From ATM1 sp003577165 (GTDB lineage: Bacteria; Armatimonadota; Fimbriimonadia; Fimbriimonadales; ATM1), in NCBI GenBank assembly GCA_030263715.1, contig SZPM01000004.1, positions 1 through 64,000 of the forward strand: a DNA stretch of 64,000 nt. Direction: 5' to 3'. This document shows, piece by piece, positions 1-9,140 of the stretch. How positions within the stretch are numbered: the stretch's first letter is position 1; the number at the start of each line of letters is the position of its first letter. A program made the position numbers and the translations under genes. Under the pieces are notes generated by a model, which was not told the origin of the DNA, made no database searches, and saw only the letters and a list, made by a program, of their open reading frames with translations.

Positions 1-1
1 C

Positions 2-175
2 GAGAGGCGAGTGGTCAAGATCCGTTTGGGTTTGGAAGAGGCAGAAGTTGGCTTGCTGAGGGATGTGGGTGACGAACTCAGGCTTTCACGCGAGCGCGTG
101 CGCCAGATCGAAATTCAGGCGATTCGCAAGTTGCGAGAAATCGCACGCCGACGCCGCTTGCGCGACATGATCTGA
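2..175 (+). CDS. RNA polymerase sigma factor, primary (RpoD/SigA) type, C-terminal fragment
   Basis: The reading frame enters from the left edge and ends at TGA 173-175, so only the last 57 residues are visible. They form sigma-70 region 4: a helix-turn-helix containing LRLSRERVRQIEIQAIRKLR, which in this family contacts the -35 element. The spacing and the RERVRQIE signature resemble primary or group 2 sigma factors more than FliA or ECF sigmas. The stop codon directly abuts the stop codon of the convergent flhA. Which paralogue this is cannot be decided without the N-terminal part. Confidence 0.8.
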   Translation, partial: ERRVVKIRLGLEEAEVGLLRDVGDELRLSRERVRQIEIQAIRKLREIARRRRLRDMI

Positions 176-2272
176 TCACGCCGCGATTGCGGCGTGTTGA
201 ATCTGAGCGACGAACTCGACGTCCGCAGAAGCCGATATCTCATTGAACGCCAGAACCGGCGTGGTCACCTGATGTCGCTCCAGAAGTCGCTTCAAAGGCA
301 AGCGGGTGGAGTTGCCGCACAGCACGACCGCGGATTTGCTGTCGGCGAGGGCCTTGGCGGCCGCTGACGAGACATCGCGCGAAATCGCTTGGCTGAGTTC
401 CGGCTCGATCGCAAGCACCGATCCATACGGGGTTTGCTGGAGCGCTTCGGCGAGGCTTCGTTCCAGCCCGGGATCGAGGGTGATGCAGTAGATCTTGCCA
501 CTATCATCGAGGTGCTGCCTCGTAATCGTGCGCGAAATTGAGGCTCGCACGAGTTCGCCGAGGGAGTCGGGATCCTTGATTCGGTCCGCGAAGTCCGCGA
601 GCGTTTCGAGTACCGTCACCATGTCGCGAATCGGAATGCGTTCTCGGAGCAAGTGCTGAAGCACCTTCTGGACTTCGCCCACAGTCATCTTTGTTGGGAC
701 CAACTCTTCGACGACCGCCGAATCGAGTTCCTTGACGTTGTCGAGGAGAGTTTGAACGTCCTGCCTGCTGAGCAACTCCGCAGAATGGGACTTCACGACT
801 TCGCTCAGATGCGTGCTGATCATGGCGCTCGGCTCGATAACGGTGTATCCGCTTCGTTCCGCGGCCTCTCTCTGGCTCTTTTCGATCCAGAGGGCATCTA
901 TGCCGAAGACCGGGTCCTTCGTTTGCGTTCCGAGCACAGGATTGAGCACGCCGCCGCTGTCAATCGCGAGGCAACTGTCTACGAATGCCTCCGAACGCGC
1001 GACTTCTTCTCCCCGGATTCGGATGACGTACTCGTTCGGAGCAAGTTGCACGTTGTCCCGAATTCTCACGCTCGGCATGACGAATCCAAGTTCGAGCGCG
1101 AGTTGCCGCCTCACGCCGGCAACGCGGGTCGGCAAATCTCCGCCCTGCCTTGCATCAGCGAGTTTGGTGAGCCCGTAGCCAATCTCAAGCTCGATCGGAT
1201 CGACGTGCAGCAGCGGCATCACCGCTTCTGGCCCCTGCGGCTGAGCGGCCGCCTGTGATGGCTGCGGCTCGCCTGGATGGGCGACCCCCCCTCCGGCCGG
1301 CGCTGTGTGAGCGATGTACTTCGAGTTCGTTTCGGAGAACTTGTAAAGACCAAAGGCGCCCGCAGCGAGAGCGAGAAAGGTCACGGTTGGGAAACCGGGA
1401 ATGAACGCAAGAACCGCCAGCGAAGCGGCGACACCCATCAGGGCCTTCGGCTGGGACAGAACTTGTACGGCCACGGCGCTACCCATGCCTGAGTCCTGGC
1501 CGGAGCGCGTCACCATGAGGCCTGCGCTCGTGCTGACGAGGAGCGCGGGGATCTGGCTCACCAGGCCCTCTCCCACGCTCAGCAGAGCGTATTGCTGAAG
1601 GATGTCCATAACGGACCCTTCGGAGCGGAGGAAGCCGAGGATCAAGCCGCCGATGATGTTGACGAGGATGATGAGAACCGATGCGATCGCGTCGCCTTTG
1701 ACAAACTTGCTCGCGCCGTCCATCGCGCCGTAGAAGTCGGCTTCCTGTTTGATCTCTTTCCTGCGTTGCTTCGCCTCGGCTTCCGTGATGAGGCCGCTGT
1801 TGAGGTCCGCGTCAATGGACATCTGCTTACCAGGCATCGCGTCGAGCGTAAACCGCGCGACCACTTCGGCAACTCGTCCCGCGCCGTTCGTAATGACGAC
1901 GAACTGAACGATTACGATGATGAGGAAGGCGACGAGGCCTACGATGAAGTCACCCCCCATGACGAAGTTGCCGAACGTTTGAATCACGTGTCCGGCGTTT
2001 CCTTCACCAAGGATGAGTTTCGTCGCCGCGATGCTGAGGGCGAGGCGCAAGAGAGTTGAGAGCAACAGCACGGACGGGAATGTGCTGAATTTCAGCGGGT
2101 GATCGACATTCGTCGCGATGAGCGCGATGACGATCGAAACGCCGATGCTGATGACGAGCATCGCATCGAGCAGCCAATGCGGGATCGGCAGGATCAGCAT
2201 GACCACGACCGCGAGCACGCCTGCGGCGAGCATCAGGTCGCTGTGACGAAGGAGCTTGTCAACAGACTTCAC
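176..2272 (-). CDS. flhA: Flagellar biosynthesis protein FlhA
   Basis: FlhA is the large inner-membrane component of the flagellar type III export gate. It couples proton flow to secretion and docks chaperone-substrate complexes. The 698-residue length is normal. The first ~320 residues are strongly hydrophobic with several membrane segments. They include the conserved TLLRLALSIAATKLIL stretch (~72-88) and the FHIPEP-family block ITNGAGRVAEVVARFTLDAM (~127-146). The remainder is the cytoplasmic docking domain. It is the last gene of the minus-strand flagellar operon, 6 bp after the MotE-like gene. Its stop abuts the convergent sigma factor gene. Confidence 0.96.
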   Translation of the reverse strand: MKSVDKLLRHSDLMLAAGVLAVVVMLILPIPHWLLDAMLVISIGVSIVIALIATNVDHPLKFSTFPSVLLLSTLLRLALSIAATKLILGEGNAGHVIQTFGNFVMGGDFIVGLVAFLIIVIVQFVVITNGAGRVAEVVARFTLDAMPGKQMSIDADLNSGLITEAEAKQRRKEIKQEADFYGAMDGASKFVKGDAIASVLIILVNIIGGLILGFLRSEGSVMDILQQYALLSVGEGLVSQIPALLVSTSAGLMVTRSGQDSGMGSAVAVQVLSQPKALMGVAASLAVLAFIPGFPTVTFLALAAGAFGLYKFSETNSKYIAHTAPAGGGVAHPGEPQPSQAAAQPQGPEAVMPLLHVDPIELEIGYGLTKLADARQGGDLPTRVAGVRRQLALELGFVMPSVRIRDNVQLAPNEYVIRIRGEEVARSEAFVDSCLAIDSGGVLNPVLGTQTKDPVFGIDALWIEKSQREAAERSGYTVIEPSAMISTHLSEVVKSHSAELLSRQDVQTLLDNVKELDSAVVEELVPTKMTVGEVQKVLQHLLRERIPIRDMVTVLETLADFADRIKDPDSLGELVRASISRTITRQHLDDSGKIYCITLDPGLERSLAEALQQTPYGSVLAIEPELSQAISRDVSSAAAKALADSKSAVVLCGNSTRLPLKRLLERHQVTTPVLAFNEISASADVEFVAQIQHAAIAA

Positions 2273-2278
2273 TGACGC

Positions 2279-2743
2279 TTAGATCCCCCCCTGTTCAAGG
2301 GACTTGATCCCCTGACTGATCCGAGCCGCTTGATCCGGGTTCTTCTCGCTCATGGCCTGCAGCAGTTCGGCGAGTTTCTTGTCGTCCATCTTCACGAGTA
2401 CCGCTAAGGCATCACCCGCGTCCCACTTCTCAACGATTCGCAGCACGGACTCGGCGTCCATGGACGACCAGAGCTTCGCGAGCCTGTCCGTTCCATCTTC
2501 GGCGGGCTGCGCCGCCGTGGGAGATTCCTCTTCCGGCGGGGGAGGGGGTAGTGCAGAAGCGATGAGGCGGATGCTGCGCTCGACGCCGCCGTCGCCATCT
2601 TCTGCGATCGGAGACAGGTCTTCGACCTTCTTCGGCTTTGGCGGCGTGATTCCGGGGATGTTCACGATCCCGATGTACCCGAGGCCAATGAACAGCGCCC
2701 CGATGACGATGACTGCGCTGAGCGCAATGGTCAGGAGTTTCAT
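2279..2743 (-). CDS. MotE/YlxF-like flagellar protein (MgtE N-domain-like)
   Basis: A 154-residue protein with one N-terminal membrane helix (~4-27), a charged Pro/Glu-rich linker and a C-terminal helical domain (~90-150). The repeated pattern MDAESVLRIVEKWDAGDAL / LVKMDDKKLAELLQAMSEKN resembles MgtE-N/FliG-like domains. Such proteins (YlxF of Bacillus, MotE of epsilonproteobacteria) lie in flagellar operons, and MotE supports stator assembly. The position near fliJ fits YlxF. The start overlaps the stop of the upstream lytic transglycosylase by 4 bp (ATGA). Family assignment is good; the precise role is inferred. Confidence 0.75.
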   Translation of the reverse strand: MKLLTIALSAVIVIGALFIGLGYIGIVNIPGITPPKPKKVEDLSPIAEDGDGGVERSIRLIASALPPPPPEEESPTAAQPAEDGTDRLAKLWSSMDAESVLRIVEKWDAGDALAVLVKMDDKKLAELLQAMSEKNPDQAARISQGIKSLEQGGI

Positions 2744-3327
2744 CGCGAGAGACCTCCGAGGATCTTTTTGACGTAATTCTGAGTTTCAGGAAAGGGAGGA
2801 ATGCCGCCGTACTTCTTGACCGCGCCTGGTCCTGCATTGTAGGCGGCCAGCGCGAGCTCGACCGATCCAAAGCGCTCGATCTGCTGCCTGAGATACTTCG
2901 CCCCCCCGCGGAGATTCTGCATCGGATCGAAAGGATCAGATACGCCAAGAGAGAGAGCTGTCCCGGGCATCAACTGCGTGAGTCCTTTCGCACCGGCCGG
3001 CGAAACCGCATTCGGGTTCCACGCACTCTCCGCTGTGATGAGGGCTGCGAACAGATCGCGATCGATTCCTGCCTCATCGGCTGCCTGATCTGCGAGACTT
3101 CGGAGAGCGGAGTTCGTCACTCCACCATTCGAGGGGATCATATCGAAGGGCACGAGCGGTCCGAGGCCGACTCCTGCGACGGGCGAGCGCCCGAGCGACT
3201 CAGCGAACGTCTTTCCGCCCGCATCGAATTGCGCGTGCGTTCGCCTCTGAGAGATTGCGTCGAGGCGGTTCCGGATCTCGGCGATGCGGGCGCGGATGCC
3301 ATCCGGGCCCAGGGGTGCGATCTTCAT
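2740..3327 (-). CDS. Flagellar-operon lytic transglycosylase (SLT domain)
   Basis: A soluble-lytic-transglycosylase-type peptidoglycan hydrolase of 195 residues. The catalytic Glu lies in ITAESAWNPNAVSPAGAKGL. The other family motifs, GLTQLMPGTA and LALAAYNAGPGAV, are also present. The N-terminal ~70 residues are low-complexity and no clear signal peptide is seen, so it may be secreted through the flagellar export system to open the wall for the rod, as FlgJ does elsewhere (inference). I chose ATG 3327, which overlaps the fliJ stop (TGATG) and has GAGGAGG 8 nt upstream. A start 27 bp further upstream is possible. Confidence 0.88.
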   Translation of the reverse strand: MKIAPLGPDGIRARIAEIRNRLDAISQRRTHAQFDAGGKTFAESLGRSPVAGVGLGPLVPFDMIPSNGGVTNSALRSLADQAADEAGIDRDLFAALITAESAWNPNAVSPAGAKGLTQLMPGTALSLGVSDPFDPMQNLRGGAKYLRQQIERFGSVELALAAYNAGPGAVKKYGGIPPFPETQNYVKKILGGLSR

Positions 3328-3746
3328 CAGGCCGACCTCCTCGATTGAGTCCAATCGTCGAGCACTTTCTGCTCTTCACGGTTCAGTTCGATCTGCCACT
3401 CTTCGTAGGCGCGCTCGCGCAGTTTGTGAAGCGCCTCGGCGGCGATCTTCGCCTCGACCCACTCGCACCTCGCCTGCTCCTCTTCCTGTAGCAGAATCGA
3501 GAGGATCGAGTTTGCATTTTCCACTTCGATGTCGAGCCTGCTGACGAACTGTTCCAGGCTGATCGAGTCTTCGAGCGTCTTTGGATGACAGTGGAGGGCC
3601 AATTCCCTTCGCGCGACGATCTTCGCTCGTTCGGCCTCGGCGTCGAATCGCGCCTTTCGGGCCGCGAGATAGGCGTCCTTCGCCCAGGATTCACGAAGAT
3701 CTCGGTACTCCATGATCTTCTCGAGTCGGAAAGAGAACCTACGCAT
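3327..3746 (-). CDS. fliJ: Flagellar export protein FliJ
   Basis: A 139-residue, almost entirely helical, charged coiled-coil protein beginning MRRFSFRLEKIMEYRDLRE, as FliJ proteins do. FliJ is the central stalk of the FliH-FliI export ATPase complex and escorts chaperones to FlhA. Similarity is weak in this family, so the call rests on size, coiled-coil composition, the FxLxxxLxxR-like N-terminus and position directly after fliI (8-bp overlap). Confidence 0.85.
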   Translation of the reverse strand: MRRFSFRLEKIMEYRDLRESWAKDAYLAARKARFDAEAERAKIVARRELALHCHPKTLEDSISLEQFVSRLDIEVENANSILSILLQEEEQARCEWVEAKIAAEALHKLRERAYEEWQIELNREEQKVLDDWTQSRRSA

Positions 3747-5064
3747 CGACGATCTCCCTCAGGCGCCCGACGGAGTCCGCGAGTGCAGTGCAGTCGCTGC
3801 GGCCTTGGCGGAGGAAGCCCCTGATCACTTCCCACTTCTCGATCGCTTCGTCGGCGTCCGGTCGCGATCCCTTTTGATAGGCGCCAATGGATACGAGATC
3901 TTCGACATCGCCGTACGCAGCGATCAACTCCCGAAGTCGGTTCGATGCGGCGAGTTCCTGTTCGGACGTGACCAGGGGCATTACCCTGCTGAGCGACGAG
4001 AGTACATCCACGGCGGGGAAGTGGCCGGCGTTCGCCAGCTTCCTACTCAGGACAATGTGTCCGTCGAGAATCGCGCGGACTGTGTCCGCGATCGGCTCAG
4101 TGGTGTCGTCTCCCTCCACTAGGATCGTGTAAATCGCGGAGATCGAGCCACGCTCCGCGTTGCCGGCGCGCTCCATCAGTCTTGGAAGAAGCGCGAAGAC
4201 ACTCGGCGTGTAACCTTTGGAGCTTGGCGGTTCTCCGATCGCGAGGCCGATCTCGCGTTGGGCCATCGCGAATCTTGTCACGCTGTCCATCATGAGCAGC
4301 ACATCACGACCTTCGTCGCGGAAGCCCTCCGCAATGGCCGTCGCAGTAAACGCCGCCTTAACTCGAACGAGGGCAGGCTGCTCGCTTGTCGCGACGATGA
4401 CGACGCTTCTCTCAAGGCCTTCCGGTCCCAAATCGTGCTCGATGAACTCGCGCACTTCGCGGCCACGCTCACCGACAAGGGCGATCACGTTGACATCCGC
4501 ACTCGTGTTCCGCGCAACCATGCCGAGGAGAGTGCTCTTTCCGACACCGCTGCCCGCAAACACGCCGACTCTCTGACCGACTCCCATCGTCGCGAGAGCG
4601 TCGATCGCGCGAACGCCAAGCGAGAGGCTGCGATGAATCATCTGCCTACGGAGTGGGTTCGGGGGGACGTTGAACGCCGCCCTGCGGTGGAGATTGTCCG
4701 GTAGCGGCATGCCGTCAATGGGTCTGCCGAGGCCGTCGAGGACTCGGCCAAGAACTGCGCTCCCGAACGGGACCGTGTGGTCCGATCCGAGATTTCGCAC
4801 CATCGCGCCGACGCGCACGCCGTTCGTTTCGCCGAACGGCATGATCAGGACGGTGTTATCGCGGAAGCCGACGACCTCCGCCGTGATTTCTTGGCGTTCA
4901 TCCCCGTGGCTGATCGCGACCAAGTCTCCAACGCGGCACGTAGGACCCGTCGATTCGACGACGAGCCCGACCACCTTCTTGACACGCCCGTAGGTGCGCA
5001 CGAGCGACGGCGCATTGACTGCGTCGAGGTGTCTGGCGAACGTGGGCTGCGGCACGAACATCAA
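3739..5064 (-). CDS. fliI: Flagellum-specific ATPase FliI
   Basis: This is the export ATPase of the flagellar type III apparatus, an F1-beta-like hexamer that unfolds substrates and releases chaperones. Its 441 residues are the usual length. Walker A is VGVFAGSGVGKSTLLG (~167-182) and Walker B is DVLLMMDSVTRFA (~250-262). GERGREVREF and the FliI/YscN signature PSVFALLPRLMERAG are also present. It overlaps fliH upstream by 4 bp (ATGA) and fliJ downstream by 8 bp, so translational coupling of the H-I-J module is likely. Confidence 0.97.
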   Translation of the reverse strand: MMFVPQPTFARHLDAVNAPSLVRTYGRVKKVVGLVVESTGPTCRVGDLVAISHGDERQEITAEVVGFRDNTVLIMPFGETNGVRVGAMVRNLGSDHTVPFGSAVLGRVLDGLGRPIDGMPLPDNLHRRAAFNVPPNPLRRQMIHRSLSLGVRAIDALATMGVGQRVGVFAGSGVGKSTLLGMVARNTSADVNVIALVGERGREVREFIEHDLGPEGLERSVVIVATSEQPALVRVKAAFTATAIAEGFRDEGRDVLLMMDSVTRFAMAQREIGLAIGEPPSSKGYTPSVFALLPRLMERAGNAERGSISAIYTILVEGDDTTEPIADTVRAILDGHIVLSRKLANAGHFPAVDVLSSLSRVMPLVTSEQELAASNRLRELIAAYGDVEDLVSIGAYQKGSRPDADEAIEKWEVIRGFLRQGRSDCTALADSVGRLREIVDA

Positions 5065-5735
5065 GCCGCCTCGTTTCGAAGTTGATCGAGTTTCGTTTCG
5101 ACGGTTGCGTCCACGGTGCCGAATTGGCTCTCGACGATTACGGAGCCGCGAGACAGCTGCTCATCGCCCACGACTTCCAGGTTCGAGATGCCACCGGCGA
5201 GCGTGTGTAGTTCGTCGCGGTGCTCTTCCAATGTGTGGAGGTCGAACGGATTCAGTCGTATCTTGACGAAGGCGGAATGCTCGACATGACCGAAAGCGTC
5301 TCGCACGATCGTCAGAATCGCGGTTGGCCGCACCGTGAGTTCTTCGTTGACGATTCGCTTCGCGATCTCCAGGCCGAGATCGGCGAGACTGAGTTCGGCT
5401 TTCTGATACCAAAGACTGACAGCGGACTCGATTCTGCCGATGAGGTCGCGAAGTTGGTGATCGAAATCGGCCAGGCGTTGTCCTTCGCGCTCAAGAGCCT
5501 GTTGGACACCGTGCGGGAAGCCGGCGGCGTATCCAGCGGCGTAAGCCTCCTCGAAGGTCTTCATGCGATCGGCCTCGGTTTGCTTTTTCAACTTCTCGTA
5601 CGACTCAAGCGCGCTTCGGAGACCGGACTCCCGACGCTTCGACTGCGATGGGCCCGTCGCCTCTTCGAGTTGCTCCGAGAGTGGGCGCCAACTGAGCGAC
5701 TCGGGATCGATGCGGTTCGACTTAGATGAGAACAT
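5061..5735 (-). CDS. fliH: Flagellar assembly protein FliH
   Basis: FliH is the peripheral stalk and negative regulator of the FliI ATPase. The protein is 224 residues, with a charged coiled-coil segment followed by a V-ATPase E-subunit-like C-terminal domain (IAKRIVNEELTVRPTAILTIVRDAF). I chose ATG 5735 (MFSSKSNR) because AGAGGAG precedes it by about 6 nt; another ATG lies 18 bp upstream. Either start overlaps the end of fliG. Position between fliG and fliI is canonical. Confidence 0.9.
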   Translation of the reverse strand: MFSSKSNRIDPESLSWRPLSEQLEEATGPSQSKRRESGLRSALESYEKLKKQTEADRMKTFEEAYAAGYAAGFPHGVQQALEREGQRLADFDHQLRDLIGRIESAVSLWYQKAELSLADLGLEIAKRIVNEELTVRPTAILTIVRDAFGHVEHSAFVKIRLNPFDLHTLEEHRDELHTLAGGISNLEVVGDEQLSRGSVIVESQFGTVDATVETKLDQLRNEAA

Positions 5736-6732
5736 CCTCGTCTCCTCTGCCAATCGAAATCTCGCCCGCTTCTTCCAGCCTTCGGATTACGGCCACAATC
5801 TTCTGTTGCGCCTCCTCGACGTTTTTCATCTTCACCGGCCCCATGAACTCCATGTCTTCCTTCACCATGGATGCGGCCCGCTCCGACATGTTGTTGAAAA
5901 TCTTCGACTGCACTTCCGGGCTCGTTCCCTTCAAGGCGAGGGCGAGTTCCTTCACTTCGACTTCCCTCAGAATCTGCTGGACGGCCCGATCGTCTAGGTT
6001 GACGATATCCTCGAACACGAACATCAAGTTCATGACCTCGCTCGCGAGTTCAGGATTCGTTTGGTTGAGCGCCTCGAGGATCTTGCGCTCCGTGCCACGG
6101 TCGACTCGATTGAGAAGGTCGACGAGCGCCTTTACGCCGCCGACGGTGCCCATGTCCGACTGCGCAATGTTCGAGAACTTCTTCTGAAGTACGCGTTCGA
6201 CACGGTGAATTACGTCGGGCGGAGTCCGATCCATCATCGCGATCCGCTCGGCGATCTCGGCTCTCATCTCGCCGGGGAAGTTGCTGAGCGCCATGGCCGC
6301 TACGTTGGCCGGAAGGTAGGCGAGGACCAGGGCGATCGTTTGCGGGTGTTCTTCCTGTAGAAAGGTGGCTAATTGGGATGGATCTGCACGCCTGAGGAAG
6401 TCGAAGGGCACGACCTGAAGCGCATGCGTGATGCGATCCATGATGTCGTCGGCCCGCGACTTTCCAAACGCTGCCTCCACGAGCCTCCTCGCTTGCTCGG
6501 ACCCCCCCTCCGCGATGAAATCTTGCGCGAGCGCGAGGTTGTGGAATTCGGAGATGACCTTCGTTCGAGTTTCGGGCGTGATCCGGTCGAGCCTGGCGAT
6601 CTCAAGCGTGATCTGCTCTACCTGATCCTCGTCGAGGTAGTGCATGACTTTTGCGCTTAGGTCGGGGCCGAGCACCATCATCATGATGGCGGCCTTCGCG
6701 CGATTCCCGACAGCGTGTGGATCCGGCCTCAT
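5722..6732 (-). CDS. fliG: Flagellar motor switch protein FliG
   Basis: FliG forms the torque-receiving part of the C-ring and attaches it to the FliF MS ring. The 336 residues contain the N-terminal FliF-binding domain (NRAKAAIMMMVLGPDLSAKV), the middle domain with EHPQTIALVLAYLP (the FliM-binding EHPQ motif) and the C-terminal torque helix region with charged residues (DDRAVQQILREVEVKELALALKG). I chose ATG 6732, which overlaps the fliF stop (TAATG) and has GGAGG ~10 nt upstream. An ATG 24 bp upstream is possible. The C-terminus ends ISIGRGDEDVLI. Confidence 0.96.
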   Translation of the reverse strand: MRPDPHAVGNRAKAAIMMMVLGPDLSAKVMHYLDEDQVEQITLEIARLDRITPETRTKVISEFHNLALAQDFIAEGGSEQARRLVEAAFGKSRADDIMDRITHALQVVPFDFLRRADPSQLATFLQEEHPQTIALVLAYLPANVAAMALSNFPGEMRAEIAERIAMMDRTPPDVIHRVERVLQKKFSNIAQSDMGTVGGVKALVDLLNRVDRGTERKILEALNQTNPELASEVMNLMFVFEDIVNLDDRAVQQILREVEVKELALALKGTSPEVQSKIFNNMSERAASMVKEDMEFMGPVKMKNVEEAQQKIVAVIRRLEEAGEISIGRGDEDVLI

Positions 6733-8387
6733 TATCTCGTTTCCTCCAGCAACCAACTCTTGACGAGCAGCGCGACGGATTCAGGGCGTTCATCCGCCAT
6801 CAACAGAATCGCTTCCAATTCAGCGTCGAACTTCTCCGGGATTTCGGCGACCTCGCGTTCCATCGCGCGCCGAATCCGCTTGACCCTCGCTTGGTGGGAC
6901 GCTTGTTCATCCGAAACGTCGGCCGGTCGTGCGATCGCGGTCGACATCGCTTCCGACGGAACCCCTCCGCCGTCCACGTTCGAGACTCGCGCGAATCCTC
7001 CGCGCCCGCCTGGCAGGGCGGCAGCGGCGACGAGCACGCTGGAATTGTTGCTCGCTGTCTTCGCGATCGCTTTCACAACCAGGAAGCCGACGACGACGAG
7101 CGCGAGAACGGGAATGAGAGAGATCAGCCGCTGCATGAGTTGACCGGACTGTGCGCTTGCGAGTTGCTTCTTCGTCTCTTCGGCCGCTGTCTGGTCGAAT
7201 CCGGCGGTGGCCAGAGCGACCTTGAAGGCCGGATTCGTGCCGTCCGCGCCGATCAGATTGGAAGCGTACTGCTCAATCTGCTTCGCGCTCTGCGCGGCGG
7301 ACTGGTCGAGCAGAATGCTGACCCTCGCGGCCGTGATCTTGCCAGGGGCGACGATCCTCTGACTGGTGGTCTTGGTTCCGCCGAATACGGCGTGGCTTTG
7401 CGAAAGTTGGTAATTCCCCGATCCCGGCGTGCCCCCACCCGCGATTGCCGGCGCTCCGCCTGCAGAAGCGACGCCGCCGGCAGGTGGAGCCGATCCATCC
7501 TGCATAGACTCAGTAACCGTTGCGCTCGACGTGGCGTTCTTCGTAGGATTCTCCGCGACTTCGCTCACGTTCTCTGTGTCGAAATTCATCTCGACCACCG
7601 CGCTGACGGTGGCCTTGCCCGATCCGACGACTCGACCGATCATCGCTTGGATTTCGCGCTCGAGTCGCGCCGCTTCGGCGAGTTCCGCTTGGCGCTTCTT
7701 GCTTGCGATGCCTGTCCCGCCGTCCGTATCGCTGGTTCCGTCCCAGAGCAGCGTTCCCTCAGCATCGGAGACCGAGACGTTCTCCGGCTTTAGACCTTGG
7801 ACTGCGCCTGTGACGGTGTGAACGATGGTCTCAGCGACCTCGGCTCCGTTGGTCACGCCCGGACGAAGCTGAATGAGGACGCTCGCGCTCGGCGGCTCGG
7901 CGAGGTCGGCAAACGGAGAGTCTGTGCCGGGAGTGATGTGGACCTTGCTCGAGGCGATCGCGGACATGAAGTTGATCGTCTTTTCGAGTTCCTCTTCCTT
8001 TGCGACTCGCAGTTTCTCGTCTTGGAGCGCGGCCGGGTCTGTGAAGCCCATGCTGTCGAGACGAACGTTGCCGAGCGCGCCCGAAGTCGGAATGCCATCG
8101 ACCGCGAGTTTGGCTCGCGTCTCCATCACCTGATGCGCAGGCACCAGAATGCTCCCGTCCGAGTCCTGTTGATACGGGACCTTCAGTTCTTGGAGCTTCT
8201 GGATGATGCGTCCCTGCTCCGCGGCTTCGAGCCGAGGGAAGAGAACTTCCATGTTCGGCGTGCTCGAAGTGTAAAAGACGATCACCAGAAGCGCGGCGAA
8301 CAGACCACCACCGACGATTGTTACCGTCTTCGTGGTCCGGTCCGCGGTTTCCCACCAGGCACGCAGCCTTAATAGCATTCCACCCAT
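6732..8387 (-). CDS. fliF: Flagellar MS-ring protein FliF
   Basis: FliF builds the MS ring in the inner membrane, the foundation of the basal body. It has 551 residues with two membrane helices (~22-41 and ~442-462). A periplasmic secretin-like/ring-building region lies between them, with family blocks ELEKTINFMSAIASSKVHI and SVLIQLRPGV. A C-terminal FliG-binding tail follows, ending VALLVKSWLLEE. The ~280-360 region is Gly/Ala/Ser-rich and probably disordered. A second ATG three codons later (8378) could be the true start. Confidence 0.96.
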   Translation of the reverse strand: MGGMLLRLRAWWETADRTTKTVTIVGGGLFAALLVIVFYTSSTPNMEVLFPRLEAAEQGRIIQKLQELKVPYQQDSDGSILVPAHQVMETRAKLAVDGIPTSGALGNVRLDSMGFTDPAALQDEKLRVAKEEELEKTINFMSAIASSKVHITPGTDSPFADLAEPPSASVLIQLRPGVTNGAEVAETIVHTVTGAVQGLKPENVSVSDAEGTLLWDGTSDTDGGTGIASKKRQAELAEAARLEREIQAMIGRVVGSGKATVSAVVEMNFDTENVSEVAENPTKNATSSATVTESMQDGSAPPAGGVASAGGAPAIAGGGTPGSGNYQLSQSHAVFGGTKTTSQRIVAPGKITAARVSILLDQSAAQSAKQIEQYASNLIGADGTNPAFKVALATAGFDQTAAEETKKQLASAQSGQLMQRLISLIPVLALVVVGFLVVKAIAKTASNNSSVLVAAAALPGGRGGFARVSNVDGGGVPSEAMSTAIARPADVSDEQASHQARVKRIRRAMEREVAEIPEKFDAELEAILLMADERPESVALLVKSWLLEETR

Positions 8388-8444
8388 AGCGTTATCCAGA
8401 CGCCGCGGGTCGGGTTAGGCCTACTCAGAAAGCGCCGAGCAGAT

Positions 8445-8738
8445 TTAGATCTGCATCCGCTCGATCGTTTGATACGCTTCCAGAAGTTTGTTGCGAACCT
8501 GCATCGTGAGTTGCAGGGCAACCGAAGCCCGCTCCATGGCGAACACCAATTCGTGGTATTCGACCTTGCGACCCGCCATGAACTCGGCCTGCAAGTCGCG
8601 CGATGCAATTTGCGACTCGTTGACCTCCTTCAAGGCGTCCGTCAGCATTTGCCCGAAGTCTTCGCCGCCGGATCCGGAACTGACCGTCGGCTGCGTGACT
8701 GGGGCCTTTTGGAGTTGGCTGAGGGCGTCGATTCTCAT
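8445..8738 (-). CDS. fliE: Flagellar hook-basal body protein FliE
   Basis: FliE is the small rod-MS-ring junction protein and the first substrate exported by the flagellar apparatus. The 97-residue size is typical. The C-terminal helix carries the family pattern VEYHELVFAMERASVALQLT followed by QVRNKLLEAYQTIERMQI. It lies between flgC and fliF in the standard order, 9 bp after flgC and 57 bp before fliF. Confidence 0.95.
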   Translation of the reverse strand: MRIDALSQLQKAPVTQPTVSSGSGGEDFGQMLTDALKEVNESQIASRDLQAEFMAGRKVEYHELVFAMERASVALQLTMQVRNKLLEAYQTIERMQI

Positions 8739-8747
8739 AGGGATGTG

Positions 8748-9140
8748 CTAAACGCGCCCGATGTCAAGAACGCTCTGAAGCATCTGCTTCGTGAGGTTGA
8801 ACGCTTGGATGTTCGCTTCGTAGGCTCTGCTCGCGCTGATCATGTCGACCATCTCCGAGATCGGGTCCACGTTGCTGTAGTAAACCTTGTTGTCCTTGTC
8901 GCGATACGGATTGTCCGGTTCGATCGCTTCGCGAAACGGCGATTCGTCTTCGACGACTCTCTGGATGCGAACCCCGCCTTCGGCGTCCTCCATGAGGACG
9001 ACCATCTTCCTTCGATAGGGGTCGATGCCTCCGACGCGCATCGTGTTCGCGTTCGCGAGGTTCGATGAGATGAGGTCCATGCGGAAGCGCTCAGCGGACA
9101 AGGCGCTGGCGCTCACGCCGAAAGTTCCCAGCATGCTCAT
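8748..9140 (-). CDS. flgC: Flagellar basal-body rod protein FlgC
   Basis: FlgC is a proximal rod subunit. At 130 residues it has the N-terminal rod/hook motif SAERFRMDLISSNLANANTM and the matching C-terminal helix ISASRAYEANIQAFNLTKQM, the usual head and tail of axial proteins. The ATG follows the flgB stop codon immediately, with AAGGAGG about 8 nt upstream, so the start is well supported. Confidence 0.96.
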   Translation of the reverse strand: MSMLGTFGVSASALSAERFRMDLISSNLANANTMRVGGIDPYRRKMVVLMEDAEGGVRIQRVVEDESPFREAIEPDNPYRDKDNKVYYSNVDPISEMVDMISASRAYEANIQAFNLTKQMLQSVLDIGRV